64,000 nt of DNA from Avichristensenella sp031550535 (lineage in GTDB: Bacteria; Bacillota; Clostridia; Christensenellales; Aristaeellaceae): assembly GCA_031550535.1 (NCBI GenBank), contig JAVBOM010000017.1, forward strand, positions 56,239-120,238, written 5' to 3'. The notes below the pieces were generated by a model that saw only the letters and a program-made list of their open reading frames with translations, had not been told where the DNA came from and did not search any database. The first letter of the stretch is position 1; the number at the start of each line of letters is the position of its first letter. The translations under genes and the position numbers were made by a program. This document shows positions 1-8,736 of this stretch, piece after piece.

Positions 1-2
1 GG

Positions 3-1109
3 TTCGCCGAGGAGATCATGGACGCGGTGCGAAACGCGGGCAAGGACGCCGCCGACGTGCGCGTGATGGGCCAGTTCAGCTATTGGTTTTTCCATGATTC
101 GGAGTATTTCAAGTCCCTCATCGCGAAAAAGGTGCTGGAAGAGAAGCTGCCGGTCCGGCTGCACACCACATTCTGCGATGTGATTATGGAGAGCGAATCC
201 CGCGTGGCGGGCGTGGTGGTGGAGTCCAAATCGGGTCGCCAGGCGCTGATGGCCAAGGCGATCATCGACGCCACGGGCGACGCGGACGTGTGCGCGCGCG
301 CCGGGGCCGATTTTGAAAAGGGGCGCGATACCGACGGCGCGATGATGGCGGCCACGGTGGTGTTCTCGCTGGCCAATGTGGATACGGACAAGGCGTTTGC
401 CTATAAGAAGGAAGACCCGCGCTTTGAAAAGGCGCTGGCCCGCGCGGAGGCCGACGGCGTGTTCGTCCATCCGGACGACAAGCTGGGCAACTTCGTTACC
501 GTCCTGCGCGAGGGGACCGTTTTCTGCAACTCGGTCCGCGTGCGTGACATCGACGGCACGAATGTGGAGGACTTGACAAAAGCGGAGTTGGAATCGCGCG
601 TGCGCATTCTGCAGCAGTTGGAGTTCATGCGCCGTTATATCCCGGGGTGCGAAAACTGTTACATCGGCTCCACCGGTTCCCGGCTCGGCGTGCGCGAGTC
701 GCGCCGCATCATCGGCGAGGACCGCCTGCGCACGGAGGACGTGGAACTGTGCAGAAAGCGCGAGGATGTGGGCGTCATCCGCTCCGCCGGCCCGTATGAC
801 AACGCGTCCCGTGGGACGGACCCGCGCTACCATCCGCTCAACGAAATCGACGAGAACGATTGGTATCATTTCCCCTACGGCTGCCTGATTCCAAAGAAGC
901 TGGATAACGTTGCCATCGCGGGCAGAACGTTCTGCAGCGACTACCTGGCGCTGACCGGCGCGCGCGGCATGGCGCTGATGATGTGCGTGGGCGAGGTGTC
1001 TGCCACGGCGGCTGTGCGCGCGGTCGCGGACGGCATTGCCCTGCGCGATGTGGACGTGCAATGGCTGCGGCAAAAGCTGCGCGACCAGGGCTGCAACATT
1101 GATAACTAA
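3..1109 (+). CDS. FAD-dependent oxidoreductase, 5'-truncated by window edge
   Basis: This is the C-terminal 368 or so residues of an FAD-dependent oxidoreductase of the FAD_oxidored type. The frame is open to the window edge, so the start and the N-terminal Rossmann GxGxxG motif lie outside. Visible family marks are the second nucleotide-binding segment with IIDATGDADV, typical of GidA/FrdA-like flavoproteins, and the C-terminal block NVAIAGRTF followed by ARGMALMMCVGEV, which closes the FAD pocket. Such enzymes often sit in sugar-utilisation loci of Clostridia and Paenibacillus beside LplB/YtcP permeases, as here (the first permease starts 18 bases downstream). The substrate cannot be read from the sequence; oxidation of a sugar or sugar acid is an inference from context. 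Confidence 0.8.
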   Translation, partial: FAEEIMDAVRNAGKDAADVRVMGQFSYWFFHDSEYFKSLIAKKVLEEKLPVRLHTTFCDVIMESESRVAGVVVESKSGRQALMAKAIIDATGDADVCARAGADFEKGRDTDGAMMAATVVFSLANVDTDKAFAYKKEDPRFEKALARAEADGVFVHPDDKLGNFVTVLREGTVFCNSVRVRDIDGTNVEDLTKAELESRVRILQQLEFMRRYIPGCENCYIGSTGSRLGVRESRRIIGEDRLRTEDVELCRKREDVGVIRSAGPYDNASRGTDPRYHPLNEIDENDWYHFPYGCLIPKKLDNVAIAGRTFCSDYLALTGARGMALMMCVGEVSATAAVRAVADGIALRDVDVQWLRQKLRDQGCNIDN

Positions 1110-1127
1110 CCCATCGAAGAGGAGTCC

Positions 1128-2096
1128 ATGGAAAGAGGGAAAGCGATGAACAAAACCATGGCAACCCGGCAACTGCCGCACCAGCATAACAGCTCCCTGT
1201 GGACGCGCATCTGGAAAAACAAGATGGTCTACACCCTGCTCATTCCCGGGCTGGTGTGGTATGTCATCTTCGCATATGGCCCGATGTTCGGGCTGCAGCT
1301 CGCGTTCAAAACCTACCGGGCCAACCTGGGCATCTGGGGCAGCCCGTGGGTCGGATTCAAGAACTTCCAGTATGTTTTCCAAGATGTCGCCTTTTTTAAG
1401 TCCGTCGGCCGGACGCTGACGATCAACCTGGGGCGCATGCTGTTCCAGTTCCCGATGCCGATCATCCTGGCGCTGCTGCTGAACGAGATACGGTTCCCCC
1501 GGCTGAAAAAGACGGTGCAGACGGTGCTGACGTTCCCGCACTTCCTGTCCTGGGTCGTGGTGGCGAGCATCATGGTGAACATTTTCGCCTACAACGGCAT
1601 GGTCAACAGCATCATCAAGATGATGGGCTTTGAGACGTTCAATTTCCTGGGAAATCCATCCATCTTTGTGCCGTTCCTGTATGTGACCGAGGTGTGGAAG
1701 AACGCGGGCTACGGCGCGATCGTGTATATGGCCGCCATTTCCGGCATTGACCAGGACCAGTACGAGGCGGCGCAGATCGACGGCGCGTCCCGGATGCAGA
1801 AGCTGTTCTACATCACGCTGCCGGCCATCATGCCCACCATCATCGTGATGTTCATCCTGGCCATGGGCAGCCTGATGTCCAGCGGGTTCGACCAGGTGTT
1901 CAACCTGTCCAACCCGGCGGTGCGCGACGTGTCCGAGACGCTGGATATGTACATCTACCGCATCACGTTCCAGAGCCCGCCCAACTTCGCCTTCTCCACG
2001 GCGGTCAGCCTGTTCCGCTCCGTGGTCAATATGATTCTGCTCCTGCTGGCCGACCGCGGCGCCAAGCTGATGGGCAGCGACGGCCTGCTCGGATAG
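1128..2096 (+). CDS. ABC carbohydrate permease, LplB type
   Basis: Inner-membrane permease of a binding-protein-dependent sugar importer, 322 residues and about six membrane helices. A cytoplasmic N-terminus leads to the first helix (YTLLIPGLVWYVIFAYGP). The EAA loop that contacts the ATPase is clear (EAAQIDGASRMQ...ITLPAIMPT), and the protein matches the LplB half of LplB/YtcP pairs. GAGGAG lies six to ten bases before the ATG at 1128; a second ATG at 1146 is also possible. It is followed after 11 bases by the partner permease. No ATPase gene is present, which is normal for this class, since they share an MsmX-like ATPase encoded elsewhere. Confidence 0.93.
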   Translation: MERGKAMNKTMATRQLPHQHNSSLWTRIWKNKMVYTLLIPGLVWYVIFAYGPMFGLQLAFKTYRANLGIWGSPWVGFKNFQYVFQDVAFFKSVGRTLTINLGRMLFQFPMPIILALLLNEIRFPRLKKTVQTVLTFPHFLSWVVVASIMVNIFAYNGMVNSIIKMMGFETFNFLGNPSIFVPFLYVTEVWKNAGYGAIVYMAAISGIDQDQYEAAQIDGASRMQKLFYITLPAIMPTIIVMFILAMGSLMSSGFDQVFNLSNPAVRDVSETLDMYIYRITFQSPPNFAFSTAVSLFRSVVNMILLLLADRGAKLMGSDGLLG

Positions 2097-2107
2097 GAGG
2101 AATGACG

Positions 2108-3007
2108 ATGACAACGAACGTCAAAGCCCGGAAGCTCAACCATGTGACGGCAGGGGACATCATCACGGCGGTCATCATCGTGGTCTGGGGCCTGATCGTC
2201 CTGCTTCCCTTTATCAATGTGGTCATGATCTCCTTCGCCTCGGAGGCGGAGTATGTGTCCGCCCGCGTGTTTCTTTTTCCGCACGAACCGACGCTGGCAT
2301 CCTATAAGCAATTGCTGAGCGATAACCGCATCGCCACGGGCTACAAGAACACGCTCACCGTCCTTGCCATGGCGCTGCCGCTGAGCATGTTCTGCACCGT
2401 CAGTTTCGCGTACGGCTCCAGCCGCCCGAACTACCCGGGCAGGAAGTTCATCTTCTACTTTGTGCTGTTCACGATGCTGTTCCACGGCGGCATCATCCCG
2501 ATGTACCTGCAACTAAAGGACATGCACCTGACGAATACGCTGTGGTCGGTGGTGCTGTCCGGCACGATCAGCACGTTCTACATGATCATCATGCGCAACT
2601 TCTTCCAGGGCCTGCCGGATTCCCTGGTGGAATCGGCCCGGCTGGACGGGGCGGGGGAATGGCGGGTGCTGTGGAGCATTGTGCTGCCGCTGTCCGCTCC
2701 GATCATGGCGACCATCACGCTGTTTTACACCGTGGACCGCTGGAACGAGTGGTACAACGCGATGATCTTCATCCAGAAGGGCAGCCTGCAGACATTGCAG
2801 CTCATCCTGCGCAGCATCGTGCTGGAATCGCGGCTGGACAGCATCATGGTCAGCGAGGGCGGCAGCATCATGTACGACAAGCAGAACTTCACCATGGGGC
2901 TGAAAACGGCGGCGATCATCATTACCATGGCGCCTGTGATGGTGGTGTTCCCCTTCCTGCAGAAGCACTTTGTCAAAGGCGTCCTGGTGGGCGCGGTCAA
3001 ATCGTAA
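2108..3007 (+). CDS. ABC carbohydrate permease, YtcP type
   Basis: Second permease of the importer, 299 residues, YtcP/AraQ type. Six helices are recognisable and the EAA loop reads ESARLDGAGEWRVLWSIVLP. I prefer the ATG at 2108 over the one at 2102, because the AGGAGG at 2095-2100 is then seven bases away; with the earlier ATG the gap would be a single base. It forms an operon with the upstream permease (the AGGAGG overlaps that gene's stop) and with the solute-binding protein 74 bases downstream. Substrate unknown; the binding protein class suggests an oligosaccharide. Confidence 0.93.
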   Translation: MTTNVKARKLNHVTAGDIITAVIIVVWGLIVLLPFINVVMISFASEAEYVSARVFLFPHEPTLASYKQLLSDNRIATGYKNTLTVLAMALPLSMFCTVSFAYGSSRPNYPGRKFIFYFVLFTMLFHGGIIPMYLQLKDMHLTNTLWSVVLSGTISTFYMIIMRNFFQGLPDSLVESARLDGAGEWRVLWSIVLPLSAPIMATITLFYTVDRWNEWYNAMIFIQKGSLQTLQLILRSIVLESRLDSIMVSEGGSIMYDKQNFTMGLKTAAIIITMAPVMVVFPFLQKHFVKGVLVGAVKS

Positions 3008-3081
3008 TCGACGGGCGTACCCGTTGATGGATACATCCTCACGTCGCAAAACACACCTACGAACGATTAGGAGGGTCAGCA

Positions 3082-4659
3082 ATGAAAAAGGGGAAGAGGT
3101 TCCTGGTTATCCTGGTAACCGTGTTGCTCCTGGCTTCCATGGCGAGCTTTGCCAGCGGTGAGGCCGCGAAGAACTATGACAAGCACTTTGTCATCGACTA
3201 CGCGGTGGACACCACCAACCTGGACGTGAACAACGACGACTTTGCCAAGTACTGGAACGAGAAGTTCAACATCGAGTACGAAATTGTTCCGCTGACGGCG
3301 GAAAACAGCAACGAGAAGATCCGCATCTGGGTCAGCGCCGGCGACATGCCCGACGTTGTCCGCTGGGGCTTCAACTTCTCCGAGTACAAGAGCTGGGTGG
3401 AGCAGGGCCTCTTGAAGGAGCTTCCCGAGGATTGGAAAACCCGCTGGCCGAACCTTGCCCAGAGCCAGGCGGACACCGGCATCGCCGATCAGCTCGCGGA
3501 GCTCGTGGGCGGGTACTACACGCTGGGCCGTCCGATTTACTCCACGAACAAACCGGTGGATACGCTGATTTCCCACATGGGCCTGTGGTACCGGCTGGAC
3601 TGGTTCAAGGCCGTGGGCGCGGAGATCAAGGAATACTACACCACCAAAGAGATCATGGACATCGCCCGGTTGATCAAGGAGCAGGATCCCGGCAAGGTCG
3701 GCGAGGCGCTGGTGCCCATCGACGTGCCGACCGGCAACCTGCCCGTGCTGTTCATCAACCCGAACTCTACGTACACGTCCAGCACGTCCCAGTTCTATGA
3801 GGGCGCGGACGGCGTGTTCAAGTGGGGCCCGGCCGATCCTGAGACGCTGGAAGGTCTGAAGCTGTGGCGCCAGGCGTACGACGAGGGTCTGCTGCATCCC
3901 GAGTTTTACACGCTGCCCGTGGGCCGCGCGAACGAGGCGGACCTGAACACCGCCGGCATCGCCGCGATGAACATCGCCGCGGGCATGGCGACCGTCGGTT
4001 CCCGCCAGGCGAACTTCATCCGCCAGAACCTGGGCCTGGATCCGTACGAGGCACTATCCTACGCGTTCATCATCGATGAAAGCGGCGTGTACCGTGCAAA
4101 CGAAGCCAGCAACTGGGGTGGCTGCGACCTGTACAGCGTGAACATCGACGACGAGAAGTTCGAGCGCTTCCTGGATATGCTGGACTACTCCTGCACGGAC
4201 GAAGCCCAGATCCTGATCCGCATGGGCTTTGAGGGGATCGACTGGGAATACCAGGCAGACGGTACGGCCGTCAGCCTGCTGCCGGAAGACATGCAGGTCA
4301 CGCAGAAGTACTTCAGCGTGCAGCCGCTGTACACGGGCATGCTGGTGATGCCGGACAACTTCCAGCTCGTGAACCCGACCCTGCCGCAGATCTGGCGCGA
4401 CAAGGCGCGCAACCAGTACCTGATGAAGACCGAAATGACCAACGAAGAGAACTTCCACCGCATCGACCTGGATGTGTACTTCTACGCGTCCGAGGCCAGG
4501 GACCGCGCAACCATGAACCTGGGCGAGGAGTATGCCTCCATCGTGCTGAAGGGGCCGGACGTCGAGGCCAACTGGAACGCGTGGGTCAAGGAAAAGATGC
4601 CGCTGGTGCAGCCGCTGCTGGATGAGCTGACCCAGATGAAGAAGGACAAGGCCGAATAA
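3082..4659 (+). CDS. Extracellular solute-binding protein (LipO-like)
   Basis: A 525-residue binding protein for the LplB/YtcP importer. It has a classic signal peptide (Lys-rich start, hydrophobic run to about residue 22, ASFASG cleavage region) and then a mature domain with the pattern of LplA/LipO proteins: AENSNEKIRIWVSAGDMPDVV near residues 73-93, and the late segment typical of long oligosaccharide-binding proteins. AGGAGGG stands upstream of the ATG. Oddly there is no lipobox cysteine, although Gram-positive homologues are usually lipoproteins, so the protein may be held by another means or released. A strong hairpin follows the gene. The ligand is not readable. Confidence 0.9.
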   Translation: MKKGKRFLVILVTVLLLASMASFASGEAAKNYDKHFVIDYAVDTTNLDVNNDDFAKYWNEKFNIEYEIVPLTAENSNEKIRIWVSAGDMPDVVRWGFNFSEYKSWVEQGLLKELPEDWKTRWPNLAQSQADTGIADQLAELVGGYYTLGRPIYSTNKPVDTLISHMGLWYRLDWFKAVGAEIKEYYTTKEIMDIARLIKEQDPGKVGEALVPIDVPTGNLPVLFINPNSTYTSSTSQFYEGADGVFKWGPADPETLEGLKLWRQAYDEGLLHPEFYTLPVGRANEADLNTAGIAAMNIAAGMATVGSRQANFIRQNLGLDPYEALSYAFIIDESGVYRANEASNWGGCDLYSVNIDDEKFERFLDMLDYSCTDEAQILIRMGFEGIDWEYQADGTAVSLLPEDMQVTQKYFSVQPLYTGMLVMPDNFQLVNPTLPQIWRDKARNQYLMKTEMTNEENFHRIDLDVYFYASEARDRATMNLGEEYASIVLKGPDVEANWNAWVKEKMPLVQPLLDELTQMKKDKAE

Positions 4660-4686
4660 GGCTAGCGAAACCAAACACGTATAACG

Positions 4687-4713
4687 AGCGCCCCGCCTGT
4701 GTGGCGGGGCGCT
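4687..4713 (+). terminator. Hairpin after the solute-binding protein gene
   Basis: A perfect 11-bp GC-rich stem with a 5-base loop (AGCGCCCCGCC / GGCGGGGCGCT) sits 28 bases after the stop codon. The following T-run is weak, so it may act as an mRNA 3' stabiliser or partial terminator rather than a full intrinsic terminator. Confidence 0.6.
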
Positions 4714-4751
4714 TACGGTATCACGGTACACGACAGAGGTGTTGCGATCTC

Positions 4752-5924
4752 ATGCGGCGATTGCTGGCAAGGCTGCCGGCCGGGACGTTTCCGGTATCGG
4801 TCTTTATTCTCTATGTGATCTCCTTTTCGGGTCAGGCGGTCTACGGGACATACCTGAACCTGTATTTGTCCTCCATCGGCTTTTCGCAGTCCCAAATCGG
4901 CCTGACGGTGTCCGTGTCCACGTGCTTTGTGCTGCTGTTTCAGATGCTCTGGGGCGCCATCAGCGACCGCGCGCGGACGCGGAACACGGTCATCCGCGCG
5001 CTATATCTCGCGTGCGCGGCCATCATTCTGCTGTATTACGCGTCGGACAATTTCTGGTTCGTGCTTTTCGTGCTGGCGCTGTACGCTTCCGTATACACGG
5101 GGATATCCCCGCTGCTGGACAGCGCGGTGCTGGAGCTGTCCGGGGGGCAGGGGTGGAGCTTCGGGCAGATACGCACCGGCGGTACGATCGGCTACTGCGT
5201 GACGATGCTGCTGGTCGGCTTCCTGATCGGGGAGAACTACAGGCGCATTTTCTGGATCAACGCGATGGCGCTGCTGTGCTGCTTCCTGCTGATGGGCCGC
5301 GTGCCCCCGGTGGCGGGGCGCAGACCGGGGCAGGAGCGGTCCGCCTTCCGCGTGCTGCTGAAGAATAAACCACTCCTTGCGCTGATCGCGTTTTATCTGG
5401 TCTTCTCCATGGGCTTGGGCTTTTTCTATAGCTTCTATCCCATTCATTTCACGTCCATCGGCGGTACGGGCGCGCAGGTAGGCGTCATGATGTTCTGCTG
5501 TGCGGTGACGGAGATTCCGTGCCTGATGCTCGCCCGTCGCGCGGTGAAGCGATTCGGTCTGGACCGGGTGCTGATCGTGTCCGGGCTGGTGACGGTGGTG
5601 CGGTGGGTGCTGCTGTTCCTGCTGAAGAACCCGTACGCGGTCATTGCCGCGAACGCGCTGCACGGCATCGGCTACACGGGCTTCACGTACTGCGTGGTGG
5701 TGTACATCAGCGAGCACGTGCCGGACGACCTGCGTGCTACGGGGCAGAGCTTTTATGTCCTGATGGGCAACGTCTTTTCGCGCGTGGTATTCGGCTACCT
5801 GGGCGGCCTCGCATGCCAGGCGTTCGGGGTGGATTGGGTGATGCTGATGGCCGGCGCGGTGATGGCGGTGGCCACGCTGGTGTTTGCCGTGTGGTCGTCG
5901 AAGTGGCATGAGGCGTTCGCCTGA
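4752..5924 (+). CDS. MFS transporter
   Basis: A 390-residue major facilitator with about twelve hydrophobic helices. The MFS signature after helix 2 is visible as GAISDRARTR. The overall pattern fits the MFS_1-like/LacY-like group that moves sugars or nucleosides with protons. The start at 4752 (MRRLLARLPAG) is chosen because it places the first helix about ten residues in and has AGAGGTG upstream; the frame is open further upstream without a better site. It follows the ABC importer and precedes a small helix-turn-helix-like gene, which suggests a role in uptake or efflux within the same carbohydrate locus. Substrate unknown. Confidence 0.88.
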   Translation: MRRLLARLPAGTFPVSVFILYVISFSGQAVYGTYLNLYLSSIGFSQSQIGLTVSVSTCFVLLFQMLWGAISDRARTRNTVIRALYLACAAIILLYYASDNFWFVLFVLALYASVYTGISPLLDSAVLELSGGQGWSFGQIRTGGTIGYCVTMLLVGFLIGENYRRIFWINAMALLCCFLLMGRVPPVAGRRPGQERSAFRVLLKNKPLLALIAFYLVFSMGLGFFYSFYPIHFTSIGGTGAQVGVMMFCCAVTEIPCLMLARRAVKRFGLDRVLIVSGLVTVVRWVLLFLLKNPYAVIAANALHGIGYTGFTYCVVVYISEHVPDDLRATGQSFYVLMGNVFSRVVFGYLGGLACQAFGVDWVMLMAGAVMAVATLVFAVWSSKWHEAFA

Positions 5925-5956
5925 GCGAACGAGGTATACATTGACAGAAAGGTGGT

Positions 5957-6493
5957 ATGGACATGGAACGACTGTACCTTCTTGGCGCGCTGGAGAAGCT
6001 CGGCGCGCTCGGCGTGGAGCAGCTTGAACGGCTCTTATTCGATACGGGGCTGACTCCGGCATTTGAACTGCTGGAGCCGCTCCTCGCGCTGCAGGAGCAG
6101 GGGTTCGTGACGCTTGCGCTGTCGCAGCAGGGGGTTATCTACGCGATCACCCCGGAGGGGAGCGCGCAATACGAAAAGGACGCGGCGGAGCATCCGGACG
6201 TGAGCGCGCGGATCGCGGCCAAGGCCACGGAGTACAGCGGCGCGCTGCAGATGGAAAAGGATTATCTGGCGCAGTATTCCGAGCAGTCCAGCGGCATCGT
6301 GCCGGTGTTCCTCTCCATCCGCGAGGGCAGCAAGATCATCATGAAGGTCAGCCTGATCGTGCACGACGTGCGCACGGCAAAGATAATCGCCGACCACTGG
6401 GTGCAAAACGCGTCCGCCACCTACGGCGCTGTGTGGGAAAATATTTCAGAGGGCGAGCCCATGCCGGAATACTGGTCCCGGCGGCCACAGTGA
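5957..6493 (+). CDS. Winged-helix-like protein, resembles DUF4364
   Basis: A 178-residue soluble protein. Residues 1-75 read like a winged helix: helices around ALEKLGALGVEQLERLLF and the pattern LLALQEQGFVTLALSQQGVIYAITPEG, the usual recognition helix and wing with a terminal 'TPEG'. The C-terminal half is an alpha/beta domain of unknown role. Length and layout resemble DUF4364 proteins of Clostridia, which are thought to be transcription regulators; this match is from memory and moderate. It lies 32 bases after the MFS gene and 14 before the sialidase-like gene, so the three are probably co-transcribed. Confidence 0.65.
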   Translation: MDMERLYLLGALEKLGALGVEQLERLLFDTGLTPAFELLEPLLALQEQGFVTLALSQQGVIYAITPEGSAQYEKDAAEHPDVSARIAAKATEYSGALQMEKDYLAQYSEQSSGIVPVFLSIREGSKIIMKVSLIVHDVRTAKIIADHWVQNASATYGAVWENISEGEPMPEYWSRRPQ

Positions 6494-6507
6494 GGGGGAA
6501 GCGGCAG

Positions 6508-7623
6508 ATGGCACAACCGATCTGGAAAGAGGGCCTAACATATCCGCTAACCGCCGATATGCCCTACCCGCGCGGCATGCGCAGGGTGCTGGTGCACGAC
6601 GGCGCGAAGGACCTGATGTTCTTCCTGAACGATACCACCATCGCGGCCCTGGGGAACCGGTTGTTTGTGGGCTGGTACAACTCCACGGACGCGGAAATAT
6701 GCGGGTCGTCCCTGATCCGGGGGCGCTTCTCGGACGACGGGGGAGAAACATGGCGGGAGCCGTTCCGCGTGGTCGGGGAAGCCGGGTTTGACGAGGAGCA
6801 CTATGTGCCGCCAAACTTTTTCGCGCATCAGGGCAGGATGTACGCCATCGTGACGCGCTCCGGCAGAAAGAGCATGCGCGTCGCGGAGGATTCGCTGGAC
6901 CTGTACGGCGCGCCGGTGGATGGAACGCATGACAATTGGCCGAAGCTGTCCGTCGTCGCGCCCGCCGGGGTGGTATGCACCGCCGCGCCGGTGTTGATGG
7001 ACAACGGGAGCTACATCGCCGGGGCGTGGATGTCCAAGCGGAACGCGACGCCTTCGGTCGCCGTGGCGCTCATCAGCCAGGGCATGGACATCGAGAAGCC
7101 GTGGCGGTGTTCGTTCCTGTACAATCCGCTGGTGCCGGGGCTGCCGAGCATCCGCTGCGCGGAGGTCGGGCTGATCGTGGACGGCGCGGACATCACCGCC
7201 TATGTGCGCAACGACGAGGGCAAGGTCGGCGACCCAACCGGCGGGCGGCCATTTTTCTTCACCAGCGCCGATTACGGCGAAACCTGGGGCGCGCGGCAGG
7301 ACAACCCGATGCCGATCGGCAACTCGAAGATATGGGGCGGCAAACTATCGAATGGCAAGCGGTACATCGTCTACAACGACGACCGCGGCTTTTTTGTGCG
7401 CACGCTGCTGCTGCTGGCCGTTGCCGAGCCGGGCAGCCGGGAATACACGAAGGTGTACAAGCTGTTTGAGGACGGAATCCCGGAATTCGGCGGCCGGGGC
7501 CACAACTGGTTCTACCCCAGCGCCATCGAGCACGACGGGCGGCTGCACGTCGCCTGCACGATGGAGGAAAAGAACCGCGTCCGCAGCGTGGCGGTGGCGA
7601 GCGTGCCGGTGGAGGGGCTGTAG
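6508..7623 (+). CDS. Sialidase-like BNR-repeat protein
   Basis: A 371-residue protein with a six-bladed sialidase-type propeller pattern. Two Asp-box (BNR) repeats are exact: SDDGGETW at residues 75-82 and SADYGETW at 253-260. An arginine-rich first strand (YPRGMRRVLVHDG) and late FYPSAIEHDGRLHVA fit the exo-alpha-sialidase superfamily. There is no signal peptide, so the enzyme is predicted to be cytoplasmic and to act on an imported glycan. The start at 6508 follows GAGGGGGAA by eight bases; the longer frame overlaps the upstream gene. The full catalytic set (Tyr/Glu, Arg triad) cannot be assigned by eye, so the specificity could be a different glycoside. Confidence 0.75.
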   Translation: MAQPIWKEGLTYPLTADMPYPRGMRRVLVHDGAKDLMFFLNDTTIAALGNRLFVGWYNSTDAEICGSSLIRGRFSDDGGETWREPFRVVGEAGFDEEHYVPPNFFAHQGRMYAIVTRSGRKSMRVAEDSLDLYGAPVDGTHDNWPKLSVVAPAGVVCTAAPVLMDNGSYIAGAWMSKRNATPSVAVALISQGMDIEKPWRCSFLYNPLVPGLPSIRCAEVGLIVDGADITAYVRNDEGKVGDPTGGRPFFFTSADYGETWGARQDNPMPIGNSKIWGGKLSNGKRYIVYNDDRGFFVRTLLLLAVAEPGSREYTKVYKLFEDGIPEFGGRGHNWFYPSAIEHDGRLHVACTMEEKNRVRSVAVASVPVEGL

Positions 7624-7643
7624 GGGGGATGGAGAACGCTGGG

Positions 7644-7820
7644 ACGCTATCCCAGACCCTGCCAAAGGGCCATTGCCCGGGGTTTCATATTGTCGCACAC
7701 GTCGTGTGCTCTGTATGAAAACCGATCTGCGCCGCATTTGTTTCCGCCACTGGCGGAATGCGGCTTCGATCCCCCTTGGAACCCCATCATTTCGCCTCAC
7801 GGCGGGAAATCTATAGAAAG
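7644..7820. repeat. Composite intergenic repeat (module region A)
   Basis: No gene is visible here. The stretch shares several blocks with 44580-44700: CCCTGCCAAAGGG-CATTG, TTCCGCCACTGGCGGAA followed by GCG, and CTTGGAACCCCATCATTTCG with CCTCACGGCGGGAA. The same blocks occur inverted near 54670-54740. It lies at the 3' ends of two convergent genes. Confidence 0.6.
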
Positions 7821-7857
7821 ACAACAATGAGCGCCAAGGGATGATACTCCCTGGCGC

Positions 7858-8646
7858 TCATTGATATCCCGCCACTTCCCGCCGCCACTCCTCCGTAAAC
7901 TCCTCCAGCGTCAGACCGGATGCCATGATATACGCCGCCGCCTCGACACCCACATAGCGCACATGCCAGGGCTCGTAGGGGACGCCGGTGATTTCGGTTT
8001 TGTCCTTGGGATAGCGGAGGATGAAGCCGTACCGGGCACAGTTGGCCGCGAGCCATTTGCCCTCGTCTGTGTCGCCGAACGCCTGTTGGAACTTATCCCG
8101 GTACGCCCGGCTCACCACATCGGCGGCCAAACCCGCCTGGTGCTCCGACGCGCCCGCCATCTGCGAGACGCCGTCGTCCCGCCCCATCCGCTTGACGCGG
8201 TTATAGTGGATGACCTCCTGATCGCGGTAACTCCGGTAGGATGAACCCACGTACAGCGTGAAGCCCTCCGCCGCCGCGCCGGCGAACAGCGCGGCCAGCG
8301 CGTCATGGACGATGGGGCGGAGCAAATGCTCCTCATTTTTCGTTGCGGGCAGGGTGACTTCGGCCAGCCGATACATATCGATGCCCTGGTCGGGATACGC
8401 CTTGTCCAGCAGGTTTTCCCGGTTGATGAGGCGCAGGACGTCCAGCGGGTCCTCCAGCACGGAGCGCGGCACCGGGTATGGCCACCCGGCGTCTGGCGCG
8501 CTAAGGTAGGGATTTCTGGCGAAATCCCCTAATGGCGCCCGAGTCTTTGAATCAGCGCCACCGTCATCCGAAAAGGTGAATTCCGCGCGGCCACACGCGG
8601 TGTGGAGCAATCCGGCGAGCAGCACAAGGCAGAGAAGTTTTCGCAT
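7858..8646 (-). CDS. D-alanyl-D-alanine carboxypeptidase, VanY family
   Basis: A 262-residue exported metallopeptidase that would trim the terminal D-Ala of peptidoglycan peptides. Zinc-site motifs are intact: SSYRSY at 135-140, SEHQAGLAAD (SxHxxGxAxD) at 167-176, and EPWHVR at 225-230. The N-terminus is a signal peptide ending in a possible but atypical lipobox (HTAC). GGAGGTG lies ten bases before the ATG. Odd feature: residues about 28-48, between the signal peptide and the catalytic domain, are encoded by a copy of the dispersed two-hairpin element (8505-8563), apparently as an in-frame insertion. The frame is open far upstream on this strand, but that is a shadow of the divergent exporter gene. 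Confidence 0.9.
   Translation of the reverse strand: MRKLLCLVLLAGLLHTACGRAEFTFSDDGGADSKTRAPLGDFARNPYLSAPDAGWPYPVPRSVLEDPLDVLRLINRENLLDKAYPDQGIDMYRLAEVTLPATKNEEHLLRPIVHDALAALFAGAAAEGFTLYVGSSYRSYRDQEVIHYNRVKRMGRDDGVSQMAGASEHQAGLAADVVSRAYRDKFQQAFGDTDEGKWLAANCARYGFILRYPKDKTEITGVPYEPWHVRYVGVEAAAYIMASGLTLEEFTEEWRREVAGYQ
8505..8563 (+). repeat. Two-hairpin dispersed element, copy 1 (inside vanY-like gene)
   Basis: Hairpin one GGGATTTC-TGGC-GAAATCCC, then AATGGCGCCC and the second, imperfect hairpin ending GCGCCACC. It lies wholly inside the VanY-like coding region, on the opposite strand, and its length keeps that frame open. Confidence 0.85.
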
Positions 8647-8690
8647 GGGTCGCGTAGCACCTCCAAAAGTCGCAATAGATAGAAAAAATG

Positions 8691-8699
8691 TGGTATAAT
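8691..8699 (+). promoter_or_regulatory. Extended -10 promoter for the threonine/serine exporter
   Basis: TGG immediately before a perfect TATAAT, 38 bases before the exporter start. No good -35 hexamer is visible, as expected for an extended -10 (TGn) promoter. Confidence 0.6.
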
Positions 8700-8736
8700 G
8701 CGCGCGGGCCGATCTCGCGAACGAGGGGGACATCCA